Of a stretch of 64,000 nucleotides of DNA, positions 10,310 to 21,232 are shown in pieces (within the stretch, counting starts at the first letter, position 1; every line of letters starts with the position of its first letter). Both the position numbers and the translations under genes were made by a program. The DNA is from Dichotomocladium elegans. Its lineage: Eukaryota > Mucoromycota > Mucoromycetes > Mucorales > Lichtheimiaceae. A model generated the notes under the pieces. It did not search any database. It saw only the letters and a program-made list of their open reading frames with translations, and was not told the DNA's origin. Location of the stretch: assembly GCA_025716815.1 (NCBI GenBank), contig JAIXMN010000020.1, positions 1-64,000 on the forward strand. Direction: 5' to 3'.

Positions 10310-11296
10310 GAGGGACTGTCCAGCCGGCGTTGTAGCAGACGGTGAGTCCCGTCCGACTGGGAACGAGGAGGAGCGCGAGAGGAAGAGGAGACGTCTGAGC
10401 CAAGGTTGCGATCAAGGTTGGGCGCGGTTTGTCCCAGTTGCTGAGAAGTGCGCTTGAGAACGGCAGGCAGGCTGGTGTGAGGAATGTTAACCCGCTCGGC
10501 GATTTCAGGACGGAGGCCGTTAAGGTACCAATTGGCAGCGATGCTGTCGTCCGGCATACACGCGTCCCTACGCAATTTTTGGAACCGCCCATTCCATTCA
10601 GCGACGATCTCTCTTGGCAGCATCTTCGCTACCATGACTGCGTCGACGGCAAACTCCTGTTCGAGGGCCACTCGAGCGAACGACCAGGGCTCATTGCTGT
10701 GTGGGCGGAGGTGTTCCTCAAACCACGATCGATGCTCTGGCGAGAGCAAGACCGGTAAGTACTGAGCCCAGACAAGGCCAGGGGCTTGGCCTGCTGCGGC
10801 AAGGATGTCCTCAAAGGCACGCAAGCAACCTTGAATGGTCGCGAAGACCATCGACGACGGACGCCAGACAAATCCTTCCCACTGAAAAACTAGGCAGTTG
10901 TCAGGCATCGCCAGGCGGTCGACACCAGAAAGGGAAGGAGTGATGGAGGTGTCGGCGAACGAGGATACCGATCCTGAGGCTGGGCTCATGAGCAGGCGTG
11001 CCGACGACTCCAGTTCGGCAATCTCCTGCTCAAGCAGGTTCATCTGCTCCCGTAAACGGGCGTGTCGGCACGGTCGTTTTCCCGGGTGGCGGCTGTGCAT
11101 TGCAGCATGAGCAAGGCGAGATCGCCCCGCAACGAACTCCACAGCTTCCACGGCCTGCTGCACCACCGATGTGGCACGGGTTGCTTCGACGACAGGGGCG
11201 ACAGGTGGATCAGCTCGTGGCTGGTTGGTGCTGCTGGTTGCCGCGCGAACGAGAAGGGAGGTCATAGTCGTTGTTGGAGGGAGAGGGAGCTGACAT
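10018..11296 (-). pseudogene. Chromovirus gag (capsid-like) ORF
   Basis: The long frame shows an N-terminal low-complexity part and a capsid-like helical region (FEDILAAAGQAPGLVWAQYL, then LPREIVAEWNGRFQKLRRD and NGLRPEIAERV), the retrotransposon-gag pattern of Ty3/Gypsy elements. Two ATGs are possible, at 11296 in one frame and 11262 in the long frame, so the very N-terminus may be shifted. The same gag pattern is repeated in the element at 12.5-14.2 kb. Confidence 0.7.
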
Positions 11297-11331
11297 GGTG
11301 CGTGATCGAAAAGTGAATTCAAAGAAAAAAA

Positions 11332-11598
11332 TGTGGTGGTTAGAGAGTTAGTCGCAGGTTAAAACTGTTAAGGCCAAAATCCAGTTTCTAAGGCGGGTCT
11401 TCATTTCGGACCAGGGTGGCAGTGGTGATACAAGCGGTAGTCATCAAGCATTGTCCCCCAATCATTACCAGCTAGCGGGTTTCGTAACGTTGGAATGGGA
11501 GGACTGTCGAGGCGTGCTGTAGAAGAGGTGGATAAGCCGATAACCCTGCTTAGTACCGTCTGTAGAAGCGCAGTGTTATGAACAGTATGGCTATGACA
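11332..11598 (-). repeat. 5' LTR of the minus-strand chromovirus
   Basis: Read on the minus strand it begins TGTCATAGCC at 11598 and ends CACCACA at 11332 (TG...CA), 267 bp. It is followed by TTTTTTTCTTTGAATTC, nearly the same leader that follows the LTR of the 14.2-kb element. The first 136 bp match 6289-6422. Confidence 0.6.
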
Positions 11599-11639
11599 CC
11601 AAGCACAGCAAGCATTAGTTCCGAATCTATTGGCTCGGC

Positions 11640-11835
11640 TCTAAACGAGCTTGTCGAAGGCATGAGAATGCTCAAGGTGAATCAGGTCAACCGCGCAGGT
11701 GGCGACAAGCCTCGCTGACAGTTCAGGTGTTTCTCGTGTGGTGAGCCGGGTCATGCCGCGAATAACTGTACGGCCAAGGATAAGAATATCGCCAACCAGG
11801 GAAAAGGCAATGGGTGCCAGTAAAGGAGGTAACTG
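11640..11835 (+). pseudogene. Plus-strand gag nucleocapsid remnant with CCHC zinc knuckle
   Basis: One plus-strand frame reads a perfect CX2CX4HX4C knuckle, CFSCGEPGHAANNC, at 11728-11769, followed by a basic stretch TAKDKNIANQGKGNG. A stop lies just upstream at 11717 and another downstream, so only a fragment survives. Its strand differs from both neighbouring retrotransposons, so it marks a third element. Confidence 0.6.
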
Positions 11836-12139
11836 GCGTCCACGACAAGAAATTCTCCAAAACAAGATAGGAAGATGGAGGTGCAGACTCTCGAGACAGT
11901 TGAGGTCTGTTTTATCACGAGCGGAAGTAAGTGAGACTGGATAAAGGTGCTCTTTATTGTACCATGAGCTGCCTCGCTATAACAAATTGGTAAGCGATGT
12001 TTCACGAGCTATTACGAAGGTCATGTGATCTCCACTCTAGAGTGATAACTACAACAGGGTCAACAATGCCGAAAAGCGCGACCAAGAACAAGCGGCATTG
12101 AGTCATTCAGGTCCAGTAAAAAAGCGAAACAAGGGTAAG

Positions 12140-12527
12140 TGTCATATCCACGACTACTCTTCTTACCTGACAGCATTGTCCCTGGTTTACATGGGACATC
12201 AACACTTCGTTTCACTCTTTGAACGCCGTTATCATAATTACTCTCGTGCTACACGGATTCATAATTCATATCCCAGGTCTGTCTCAGGGCGCAGTTACAA
12301 TCACAAGGGCAAATGATGAACTTCTTCATCAACCTTTTAACTGGTCCACCGTCCCGGGAGACCACCTAGAGGATTATTCACACCCAGCCTCCAGAGTGAC
12401 CGTTTTGATAAGCACTTCTTATAAATAGGCCCACTGCTGGCACTTAATAAAAAAACAACCCTTTTTCGAGTCTCACAGAGTCACATTCTGTCTCTTTTTA
12501 TTCTTAAAAACCCCTTGATTCCATACA
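12140..12527 (+). repeat. LTR, plus orientation (inverted partner of 14233-14616)
   Basis: Starts TGTCATATCCACG and ends CCATACA (TG...CA), 388 bp. It contains a TATA-like CTTATAAATAGG and an AATAAAAA motif. It is highly similar over its full length to the reverse complement of 14233-14616. Confidence 0.75.
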
Positions 12528-14193
12528 GGGTGAGCCAATCCGATCGTTCCAGAAACAGCGGGAACTTGAATGCCCAGCCGTACGGCCAGCGAAGGAGAGA
12601 TGGCGCTGAAGGTGGCACCAGAGTCCACAAAAGCCCATAAATCGATCTCCTGTAAAGTGATAGGTACGTAATACATGTTAGTCCTTTGTAAAGAGTACTG
12701 TTGTGAAGCAGATAATGACTTACATCAGCACATGCATGGTTCAACCACGCAGACACGTCAGCCATGGAGATGTCAGTCTCCATAGGACAGCAGCAGGCGC
12801 AAGGCCAACTGGGACAGCAGCGGGAATTGAACCCACTGGGGCAGCCGCTACGCTTCCGGAAGCGGTAGCAGGGACACCAGAAACAGAGGCGGGAGCAGGA
12901 AGTAGAAGCGGACATTGCTAGGTTGGCTGAGCGTATAGCAAGGTGGTTGACACGGCACTTGTGACCGCGCGTCCAACCAGGCTCACCACAACGGAAACAA
13001 TTCTTGGCGTTTTTTTTTCTGTGACACTACGGACGCAGCAGTAGTCGTGGCGGTTGACGCCACTGACGGCTTCACCACTCGATTGCCTTGTGAGCGAAAC
13101 ACAATACCGGACGCGAGTTGACGACATTCGTCAGTACTCTTACGCCCTTTTCCGTGGACACGACAAAACTTGATGGCAATCTTGGCCTTGGTTTTCGCAC
13201 CAGCAGCAGCACAGACCCAGGGGACTTGGCAGGTAGCAGTGTGGTTGGCGTCGTGTGCAGCCACCTCCTTGCTGTGCGCCGACAGCACCACGCTGGAATA
13301 GAGACTGCGTGTCATGGCAGCCGCCTGCTCGATAGTCGAACGCATTTCGACTAGAACGTTGACTTGTCCTATGGCGACGTGTTTTGCCAGTTCAGGCAGC
13401 AATGCCTCGACAAAAATGGTGGTGGTCGTGACATCATTTGGTAGACCAGCCTCTCGTCGCACCTTGTTAAAGCGGTCGGTAAATGCCTCCACCGATTCGT
13501 TGCGGGCCATGCGCATGCGTAGAAGCTCCCGGAGATTCTGAACCTTGCGCTCAGTGTCCTGGACGCCGTAACGGGCAGAGATGATGGCTCGTACCTTGGA
13601 CCATGGCAAATGGGGGTAGGGCATGAGGTTGGCACCAAGCCAATAACGTTGTTCCGGGGAGAGCATTCTTGGGACGAACAGCGGCCAAACTTCATCGGTA
13701 TCATATTGCCATGAGGCAACAACGTCTTCGAAAGAGTCTAAACATTCCTCGACAGTGCCAAAAACAGTCTTGTTCGTGGCATGCACATTGTCTGCCCACT
13801 GCAAAGCAGGTAAGTCGGAGGGAACACGGACTTGTGTGGCTGACTCCCATGGCGACCACCCGACAAAGACATACGAGCCGAATTTAGCAACTGGAGGCCG
13901 CGGATGACGGTCTCATACTCGGCATGGATGGCCTGACGCTCTTCAGGCATGACGCCCAGGGCCAACTGTTCTGCGATGGCAGCAGCACGGTCGTTCAGCA
14001 TTCGGATCGCCTTTTCCGAACGTGCAGTTGGTGAGATGCCGGCAGCCGACATGGCGTCTCCAATGCTGGCGTCGATCGCTGAATGTGCTGGGGATCCTCG
14101 ACCATGTGTGGCACCGACACCCTGACTGTGGTCCTCGTGGGGGCTCTGAATGGCACCAGAGAGAGAGGAAATGGAGGAATGATTGGAGGACAT
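12528..14193 (-). pseudogene. Gag with zinc knuckle and truncated retropepsin
   Basis: From an ATG at 14193 an N-terminal helical region is readable. A frame change near 13,800 leads into a capsid-like domain (FEDVVASWQYD, RMLSPEQRYWLGANL, FTDRFNKVRREAGLPND). A second frame change at an A-rich run near 13,012 leads into a knuckle-like CFRCGEPGWTRGHKC. A protease start (LWAFVDSGATFSAISPS) near 12,620 is cut off at the LTR junction at 12,528. Domain order matches the chromovirus gag at 10.0-11.3 kb but the sequences differ, so it is a second family member. Confidence 0.7.
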
Positions 14194-14232
14194 GATAACA
14201 AATGACAGATAAGTGAGAATTCACAGAAAAAA

Positions 14233-14616
14233 TGTAGAATTAACGGGTTTCAACAATAAAAAGAGACAGAATGATTCTGTGAGACTCACAAAAGGATTGT
14301 TTTTATTAAGTGCCAACAGTGGGCCTATTTATAAGAAGTGCTTATCAAAACGGTCACTCTGGAGGCTGCGTGCGGATAATCCTCTAGGTGGTCTCCCGGG
14401 ACGGTGGACCCGTTAAAAGGTTGATAAAGAATGTTCACCATTTACCCCTTGTGATTGTAACTGCACCCTGAGACAAGAACGGAACATGAATTATGAATCT
14501 GTATAGCGCGAGAGTAATTATGATAATGGCGCTCAAAGAGTGAAACAAAGTGTTGATGTCCCGTGTAGACCAGGGACACTGCCTGTTAGATAAGAACAGT
14601 AGTCGTGGATACGACA
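14233..14616 (-). repeat. LTR, minus orientation
   Basis: Read on the minus strand it starts TGTCGTATCC at 14616 and ends TTCTACA at 14233, 384 bp, with the same TATA-like and AATAAAAA motifs as its inverted partner. It directly precedes gag. Confidence 0.75.
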
Positions 14617-14684
14617 TTTATACTAGTTTTCGAGTGATTAGGGTCGCTAATAGGATATTAGGGAGAGTGTTCGTGTAGGTGAGA

Positions 14685-14821
14685 TGTTGAGATACTGACG
14701 GGAAGTTAATAAATGTAACTGTAAGGATCGGAAGCTCGACCCGGAAGCAAATTTATGCAGTAAAGTGCACTTGAATGAATGGAAGTATACGGCCCTGAAT
14801 TGTTCTTATTCAGTCATGACA
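14685..14821. repeat. LTR-edge-like repeat, copy C
   Basis: Starts GTTGAGATACTGACGGG, contains GAAGCAAATTTATGCA and ends CAGTCATGACA, matching copy A at 5744-5882. It is probably the edge of an LTR whose element is gone. Confidence 0.45.
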
Positions 14822-15939
14822 AAATCCAATAAGGTAAACCAACTAAATTGAAATGTCCAGGTTTAAACTGGAACTGATCTGCAATAATATCCATATTTCA
14901 CAGCGATATGCTAGCATCTAATACTTTGGAATATGAGTATTGCGTATGGTCATCAGATTAGATAAGAAAGCCACACTGGCAAATCAAGTGCATATGAAGG
15001 AAGGTTCTGCTAGACGGTTTTCTGTGGTCCTTCCTGGCGCGGAATTTTGTGGTGCGTCAGGCAGGACTGGAGCAGGATCGTACAGTTCCTGCTTGATGGA
15101 ACATCGAATTATGTGCAGTGACCCGTACGAAAAGGATCTACTTCAGGACACTTGAAGGGTGTATCCTCACTGATCTTGTCAAGGACGGAATGGCACCCGA
15201 TTAGCTGCAATAAAATCGAGAGTGTACTCTTTTTCTTTTCGAGGATGGGTCCGAAAAGAGAGAGAGACGGAAGTGTTACTGTAGGCAGCAGTAGTTCTCT
15301 CAACACGTTAGGGCAATCTGCAAGCATTCTAGAGAAATGACTCATTTCCCTAACAACCCTTGAGAACTGTCACTGCGAATTTAGGTAGCCTGGAGCGTAC
15401 TCATCTTGCATAGCATTAAACTTGTTCACGCGTTTCTTTTTGGCGAGCTCATATGCATCCTCGTTGCCATACATTGCGAATACATATGCTCGACAACAGC
15501 AATTACCATATCGAACAGGATTAAGCATAAGTCGACTGAATCGCGTGCAATTATATGCTTGGTAATGTGCCATAGACAAATGAATAGCATTACTGCTGCC
15601 AGAGTGTTGGGCGTTAGCATGGATGAGAGACAGTTAGTACCTGATATCACGTTCCTACATACGTATGATATCAGTACATTTATATTAGGCCAATGCAACT
15701 AAGTTATCTGATACTAATGCTTTCAATTTTCTTTTATTTTCTGCTCTCGGATTTCAATTGCGATCAGTGCGCGTTTGTTGTTGCTTCGGATGTATGCAGA
15801 AGGATTTTCTACCAAGATAATAAATCATGGGGCCGACAATAATGAAACTCAGAGACTCAGCGAGCCCATGTGTGGAGATTAAAAAAATTGTACAATTCGC
15901 CTTAGCGTCAGGGGGCTACGGAAGCAAAGTGTGTACATC
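14822..15939. other. Spacer between the transposon block and the first housekeeping gene
   Basis: No confident gene. On the minus strand 15370-15579 a short reading ends in KKKRVNKFNAMQDEYAPGYL, which looks protein-like but has no start, no partner exon and no family I recognise. The promoter of the tyrosyl-tRNA synthetase gene must lie in the last few hundred bases. Confidence 0.4.
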
Positions 15940-17895
15940 ATGCACCGCAAGGTCCTCGCAACACATGCAACACAGCAAATGCGCCTTTTCCCTCGATGGC
16001 AGACTGGCTGTATTGCTGTTCATCCATACTCTACAGCGGTAACTCCGTCAGCGTCAACGACAGGTGTTCCTAATGTTGTCACCGAAATGTCGGATCGTGG
16101 CCTTGTATCTCAGTTGACAAGGTCAGTAAGCGATTGCGCATCCCAGCTTTGGCATTTCAGCAGAATAAACGTTTTACTGACTTGTGCTCTTTCTTTGTGT
16201 AACTATAGTTCAGACATTTTTACGCGAACACAATCGCCGACGACGATCTATTGTGGTGTTGATCCGACAGCCAAGAGCTTGCATCTCGGCAATCTTGTCA
16301 CCCTGATGGGGCTGTTACATTTTGGCATTCGCGGTCATCAGGTCATCGCTTTGGTATGGGAACCAATGGTTTTTTGAGTTGTGCATGTGTGTGTGCCTGC
16401 TCTGAGAGTGCTTATGTATTCCCTGCGCTTAGGTAGGTGGCGCGACGGGCAGCATTGGTGATCCGTCAGGGCGCAAGTCGGAGCGCATCCCTTTAACGCG
16501 TGATGTCTTGGAGGAGAACATCAAAGGCATTGATCGACAGATTCATCGGTTCTTTGAACATGGTGCGAAATATGCCTCGCGCTACGGCTATGACGTCTCG
16601 GCAATCAAGAAGCCAAAGGTGCTCAACAATTATAGCTGGTTCAGTAATATGAGTGCGCTCGATTTCCTAGGTGACGTGGGCCGCCATGCGCGAGTCAATA
16701 CCATGTTGGCAAAAGAAAGGTAAAGCGCTTAGATATAGGGTTGCGATAAGAATTCACTATTTATATAATGTTATCAAGTGTCAAGACCCGCCTTGAGAGC
16801 ACTCAAGGCATCAGCTTTACAGAGTTCTCATATCAGCTGCTCCAGGCTTACGATTTTTTTCACTTGTACCAACAGCACGACTGTCGTATCCAGCTGGGTG
16901 GAAGTGACCAGTGGGGTAATATTACCGCAGGAATAGACCTGATTAACAGGAAACGAGCGGATGATTCCAAGGATAAATTGGAAAATAAAGCATTTGGGAT
17001 CACTATTCCATTGCTCTTGACCTCGGCAGGCGAAAAATTTGGGAAGTCTGCAGGAAACGCGGTCTGGCTTGATGAGAAAATGACGAGTTATTTTGACTTC
17101 TATCAAGTAAGCAAAACGACCGAATACAATCACTTGTCAAATTCTTATATACGAATAATTATCAATCGTCTTGTCTTCTCTGCAACTAGTTCTTTCTGAA
17201 GTCTACCGACCAAGACGTAGCCAAATACTTGTCCATGTTCTCATTACTTCAAAAGAACCAAATCTCCGAATTGATGCAGGAGCATGCTGTGAGTTATACT
17301 GCCAGTTGCTAAGTAGATGTCATGCTAACGGTACTCCAAACCAACCTTAGAAAAACCCTGACAAGCGGTTGGCTCAAGAAGCTCTTGCTATGGAAGCGAC
17401 CGAGTTGGTTCATGGCGGTAAATGAAAGAGAATAATGTAACAAAACTAGTTGCATTCCCTAACATATCATATATACATTTGAAGTGGATGGTCTTCGTAA
17501 GGCCCAGACAGCGACGAAAGTACTGTTTGGCGGGAGCCTTGGCTCGGTTACTGGGCGAGAGATCGTGGAAGCTTTCCAAGAAGACACGACACGGATGGTG
17601 ACTGTCGAGCGGAACAAGGTTGTTAATGCAGGTCTGGATGCCATTGCGACTCTCGCCAAGGCGACGCGGTCAAAATGTGAGTGTGGCTGAGAGTGCAATG
17701 GAATGTGTATTGTACTCATAGAGAGCAATATCCACAGCGGAAGCTCAAAAGCTAATCAAATCCGGCGGGATATATCTTAACAATGTGCGAGTGACAGATC
17801 CCCGGAAGAAAATCGGTGAAGCAGATTTATTGGACGGCCTAGTGTGTGTCATACGTTCAGGGAAATCATCATATCATCTTGTTCATGTTGTGTAA
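15940..17895 (+). CDS. MSY1: Tyrosyl-tRNA synthetase, mitochondrial type
   Basis: Eight exons (15940-16121, 16209-16353, 16433-16719, 16779-17106, 17190-17288, 17351-17417, 17485-17676, 17738-17895) give 485 residues. The class I catalytic domain is clear: [15 protein letters not shown] (HIGH-type), [27 protein letters not shown] for tyrosine binding, and [11 protein letters not shown] (KMSKS-type). The C-terminus ([12 protein letters not shown]...RVTDP) is an S4-like RNA-binding domain, as in bacterial and mitochondrial TyrRS but not the cytosolic enzyme. The N-terminus ([20 protein letters not shown]) is basic and suits a mitochondrial presequence. It charges tRNA-Tyr with tyrosine using ATP. 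Confidence 0.9.
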
Positions 17896-17962
17896 AAAAA
17901 AGAGAGCATAAACGCATTAGAATGTATTATTACAACGAGGACCCAAAGGGATGAAACATGAC

Positions 17963-19507
17963 TCAGGCCGTATTGACACGGTACGGTGCAGTTCTGTTGT
18001 TATAAGTCCATTCATCCCAGACGAATTGATCGTCGAGCCTCTGCTTGTACCGAGTAGCACAGCTCCATCCGTTCCAGTCTGAGTATAGTTTGGTTAGCAG
18101 CAAGCCCGCATGGTGTTCCGTTAGAAACACTCACCAAAGTTGTCCCCCGCGTTGCAATGACAGCTACCCTGGAGGTAAGGCTCGGTTGGACAGTGCATCA
18201 AGGGATTATGCTTATAACCGATATCATTAAAGAAGTGGACCTCATCCTTGCGAAGCATCATGGCTACCGCAAGCGAGTGCACAGGCGCATCTCCCCATCT
18301 AACTGTCCACTCTTAGAATCAATTTTTGCTTAATTAGGGGAATTTTACCGTTCATAGAAAAAGCCGCCGGTTTGATCGAGATACTCAAAAAAATCAATAT
18401 ACTTCTTGCTACGTAAGAATTCGAGTGATCCAATCTTGCACGATACGCGTAATGAGCATACATAAAATACGTTTTGCATATCGTCCAGATATCTTTTTAC
18501 CTCGAAGTTAGACCAGAAATGACAGCCATTATAGGTAACGAATCCATCGTCGGAAACCCAGGGCAGTATACTATCCGAGCCCTTGACCAAATAATCGGGG
18601 TGCTTGACCATGAATCCCTGGACTGCTTTCCATAAGGATGGAATGGTTTCCATATACTCGGTCAAAGAAAGGGTCCATCCTGCGAACGGGAATAGAGAGG
18701 GGATCTTAGATCAATGGCCGTCCACCAGGAGTCAAACAAAGGGCAACACTGACCATATTTGAACTTGTTGTCCTTCATCATCTGAAAAACGTCATAATTG
18801 ATATCACAAAAGTACTGGACATCGGGCTCAACGCGCCTAACATTTTTTTTTTGCGTATATTAAGCATCCAGAAGCTTGATCCATATATTATACACTTACC
18901 AGTAGTACTCATACTGATCCAAAAGAGGATGACGGAAAAAAAAGCCAGACTGGAATCGGCACATGTGGCGGTAAGATTCAGATCCACCATAGATGATCTT
19001 CCTATTATGCATGTCCTGGCGGCATTCAGCAGCGTAGGTTTGATTAATATGTTCCGGATAGCCCCACATGCTCTCGTCAATCTTTCCATAGACCGTGCTG
19101 GCCTTGGTCAGTGATGTCGTCAAAGTCTTGAACTCGCTTGTAAAGTCTTCTTCATTCAAGAAGACGTAAGGATAATTAAACTTGCGGTTAAATCGATCCT
19201 CAACTTGACGCATTGCAAAACGGACACCGTTAAGGTCGCTGTTTCTGGCAAGAATGACGAAGGCTGCCTTTACACGGTTGGAGTGCTGCTGCTGCTGCTG
19301 GATCTGGAAGTCATCAACATCAAGCTCACGGAGATTGGCCACCACATGCGGCCTGGAATCAGCGCCGCCTTGATAAATCATCGGCGAGACGCGGCGAGGC
19401 GAGAAGAAATATGAGACGATCACAAAGACAGTCAGTGCAGCAACAATCTGAACACCCAAGGTTTGTCGTCTCTTTGACATCATGGTTATATGGGCATATG
19501 GAAGCAT
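17963..19507 (-). CDS. GT15 alpha-1,2-mannosyltransferase (KTR/KRE2/MNT1 family)
   Basis: Six exons (19507-18900, 18836-18754, 18679-18501, 18434-18349, 18298-18135, 18078-17963) give 411 residues. A short cytosolic N-terminus is followed by one membrane anchor ([17 protein letters not shown]), the type II layout of Golgi transferases. Family blocks are [42 protein letters not shown], the nucleophile region [13 protein letters not shown], and [13 protein letters not shown] with CHCNAGDNF near the end. The fourth intron splits the FE/IG part of the active-site block. The family transfers mannose from GDP-mannose to O- and N-linked glycans in the Golgi; which KTR paralogue this is cannot be told. 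Confidence 0.9.
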
Positions 19508-19643
19508 TCGCTTTCCTAAGGCCTTATATAGAGCTTCTGTCAGGTATGCATGGTATGGTACCTATCAGTTAGAATTGCAACAAGAATTCTTTCATTCCAT
19601 GTATTTTATTGAGATCATTTCCCTTGAACTATCAAATAGCCCG

Positions 19644-20331
19644 TTAGATGGGAAGAGTGCCTTTGTTGGGGTTTTGGATAATCTAATCGGTGTTTTCGTA
19701 TTCAGGAGCCTTCGACTTAAAGATTTTCCCGCATTTTCCCATAATTTTACCTCAACCCAATAGCCATCAGGATCGGTAATGAAAGCGATATGCTTCATAT
19801 TGCCATCCTGAAGTCGTTTGACGAAATTAACCTTGAGCTCTTCAAAACGTGCGCAAGCGGCCTGGATATCATCTACAAGGACGGCGATATGGCCGAAGCC
19901 ACGACCGGGCTCCTTGTTGCCATTGGCATATGAAAAATCGGCATCATTCTCAGTTCCCCAGTTGCTATCGTAGAGCAAGCATGATCCGTTAGCACAGTTC
20001 AAACAGAGCAGATTCAGACTTACTGAGTCAGCTCGAGGACGCCAGGAATGCTAAAGGCAAGCTTGCGTTTCTCCTCGTCCGATTCCGGCACTTTATCGAC
20101 ATACGCTAAAAAGTAGAGCGTGAACTTGCCAGAAGGATTATCCGACTTTGTGATCAACCTGATGGACGCGTTTAGGGAAATGTCTGGTGCTAGACCATAT
20201 CTAAAGCGGCAAGGATTGAGCGGCTATACTTACTTCATGCCGAGAACCTCGGTGTAGAACTTGATTGAGGCGATAGGATCCTTGACACGGATCATTGTGT
20301 GGTTGAAAACATATTGCGAGGGTTCTGTCAT
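19644..20331 (-). CDS. GLO1: Lactoylglutathione lyase (glyoxalase I)
   Basis: Four exons (20331-20234, 20158-20024, 19964-19751, 19682-19644) give 161 residues. Landmarks are [64 protein letters not shown] and [16 protein letters not shown]. The His, Glu and Gln/Glu ligands of the two half-sites fit the single-module eukaryotic type. Reading through the last intron (19750-19683) would give a longer unrelated tail, whereas splicing gives the family ending, so that intron is real. It turns the methylglyoxal-glutathione hemithioacetal into S-lactoylglutathione in the cytosol. Confidence 0.9.
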
Positions 20332-21232
20332 TATACGCGCGATGAAGAAGAAGCCCGTTTCCCAGCTTCCCGCGCTTTTTTGAATGTACTGCGCGAGCAC
20401 CTCATAATGACGTTATACGTGGATAACCCACCAATGACATGACCCTCGCTTCACTCTCCGAACCGAGGCGTTCGTCCCACCAAAGCTGCGATGTGGCTTT
20501 TCATGGACAACCGTTTCCATGTTGCAATATCGCATATTCAAGAAAACAACGAGGCGATATATCACATATAGCTGGGGGTTTCCTTCGGATTACAGTCGAA
20601 TCCATCTCTGGTATCGTAAGCAGAAGCAGGTCAACCAGCAAATGGGAGCGGCGGCAATTTTGTACTAGCTCTCAGGTAGGTGTCAATGATTGTGAATATG
20701 GTTGAGCAGTATCTAATAGGGACCAGCGATAGAATATTGATGCGAATCGTATGATCGGTTCAAGCTTGTCTCAAGGTCTCACTATTCAGATTACGAAGCG
20801 GATGATTTCATCCACGTCTGCGAGAGTGTAGGAAATATCGAAGAGTAGATGGCAGAAAGCGGAAATGCGCATTGTTCAAGTTTTCCGCGCTAATCCTCCG
20901 CCCACGCGGGGCATAGATGGTCCAGGGAGTAACAAATAATGGCGTCTTCCCCGTCGATCTATGCACGTTGGCTTGCGCGTTCATTTCGTGTATTTTTAAG
21001 CTTCAGTGTTCCAGATTCGTGATAGAACATTGCATGGCTTACGAAATGAAAGAGAAAAACATTCTCTCGCGAGCTTGATTTCTGTATCTCGCGTTGCTTT
21101 GTATCTCTAAAAAAGTCATTAATTGAGATCGATTTTTCATTGGCTGAGCATGTTCGTGCGCGCTTCACGTTTCCTTTCCTTCCTTTCCACTTCCCCCCTT
21201 TTTTTACATATATATTGTATAGTCAACTGGAA
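20332..21232. other. Divergent promoter region between glyoxalase I and kinesin-14
   Basis: About 900 bp between the two divergent start codons. No credible ORF. The kinesin side has a pyrimidine-rich tract and a TATATA motif at about 21,207-21,218, directly before the ATG. Confidence 0.5.

Larger units (their letters stand above)
6422..11598 (-). mobile_element. Degenerate Ty3/Gypsy chromovirus (LTR retrotransposon)
   Basis: On the minus strand the order is LTR (11598-11332), gag, zinc knuckle, protease, reverse transcriptase, RNase H, integrase, chromodomain, purine tract, LTR remnant (6422-6289). Protease-RT-RNaseH-IN order and the C-terminal chromodomain place it in the chromoviruses (Metaviridae). 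Coding capacity is broken by frameshifts between gag/protease and RT, a deletion joining RT to RNase H, and one in-frame TGA in the integrase. It is a dead copy. Confidence 0.85.
12140..14616 (-). mobile_element. Ty3/Gypsy gag-protease fragment between two inverted LTRs
   Basis: The right LTR (14616-14233) and the internal gag-protease point to the minus strand, while the left LTR (12140-12527) points to the plus strand. The internal protease frame runs straight into the 3' end of the left LTR at 12528. RT, RNase H and integrase are absent. Bases next to the two outer LTR ends (GTAAG and TTTAT) do not form a visible target duplication. Confidence 0.7.

Noticed and set aside
6422..14616. DIRS-type element, suggested by inverted terminal repeats
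   Set aside because: The elements encode an aspartic protease and a DDE integrase with chromodomain, which DIRS elements lack, and no tyrosine recombinase was seen.
19592..19750. C-terminal extension of glyoxalase I (about 50 residues)
   Set aside because: It disappears when the intron 19750-19683 is removed, which restores the family C-terminus EIIQNPNKG.
20159..20233. A 33-nt intron (20233-20201) in glyoxalase I
   Set aside because: It keeps the frame but inserts 13 residues between GM and LITKSD. Using the next acceptor (AG at 20159-20160) gives a 75-nt intron and the exact family sequence [17 protein letters not shown].
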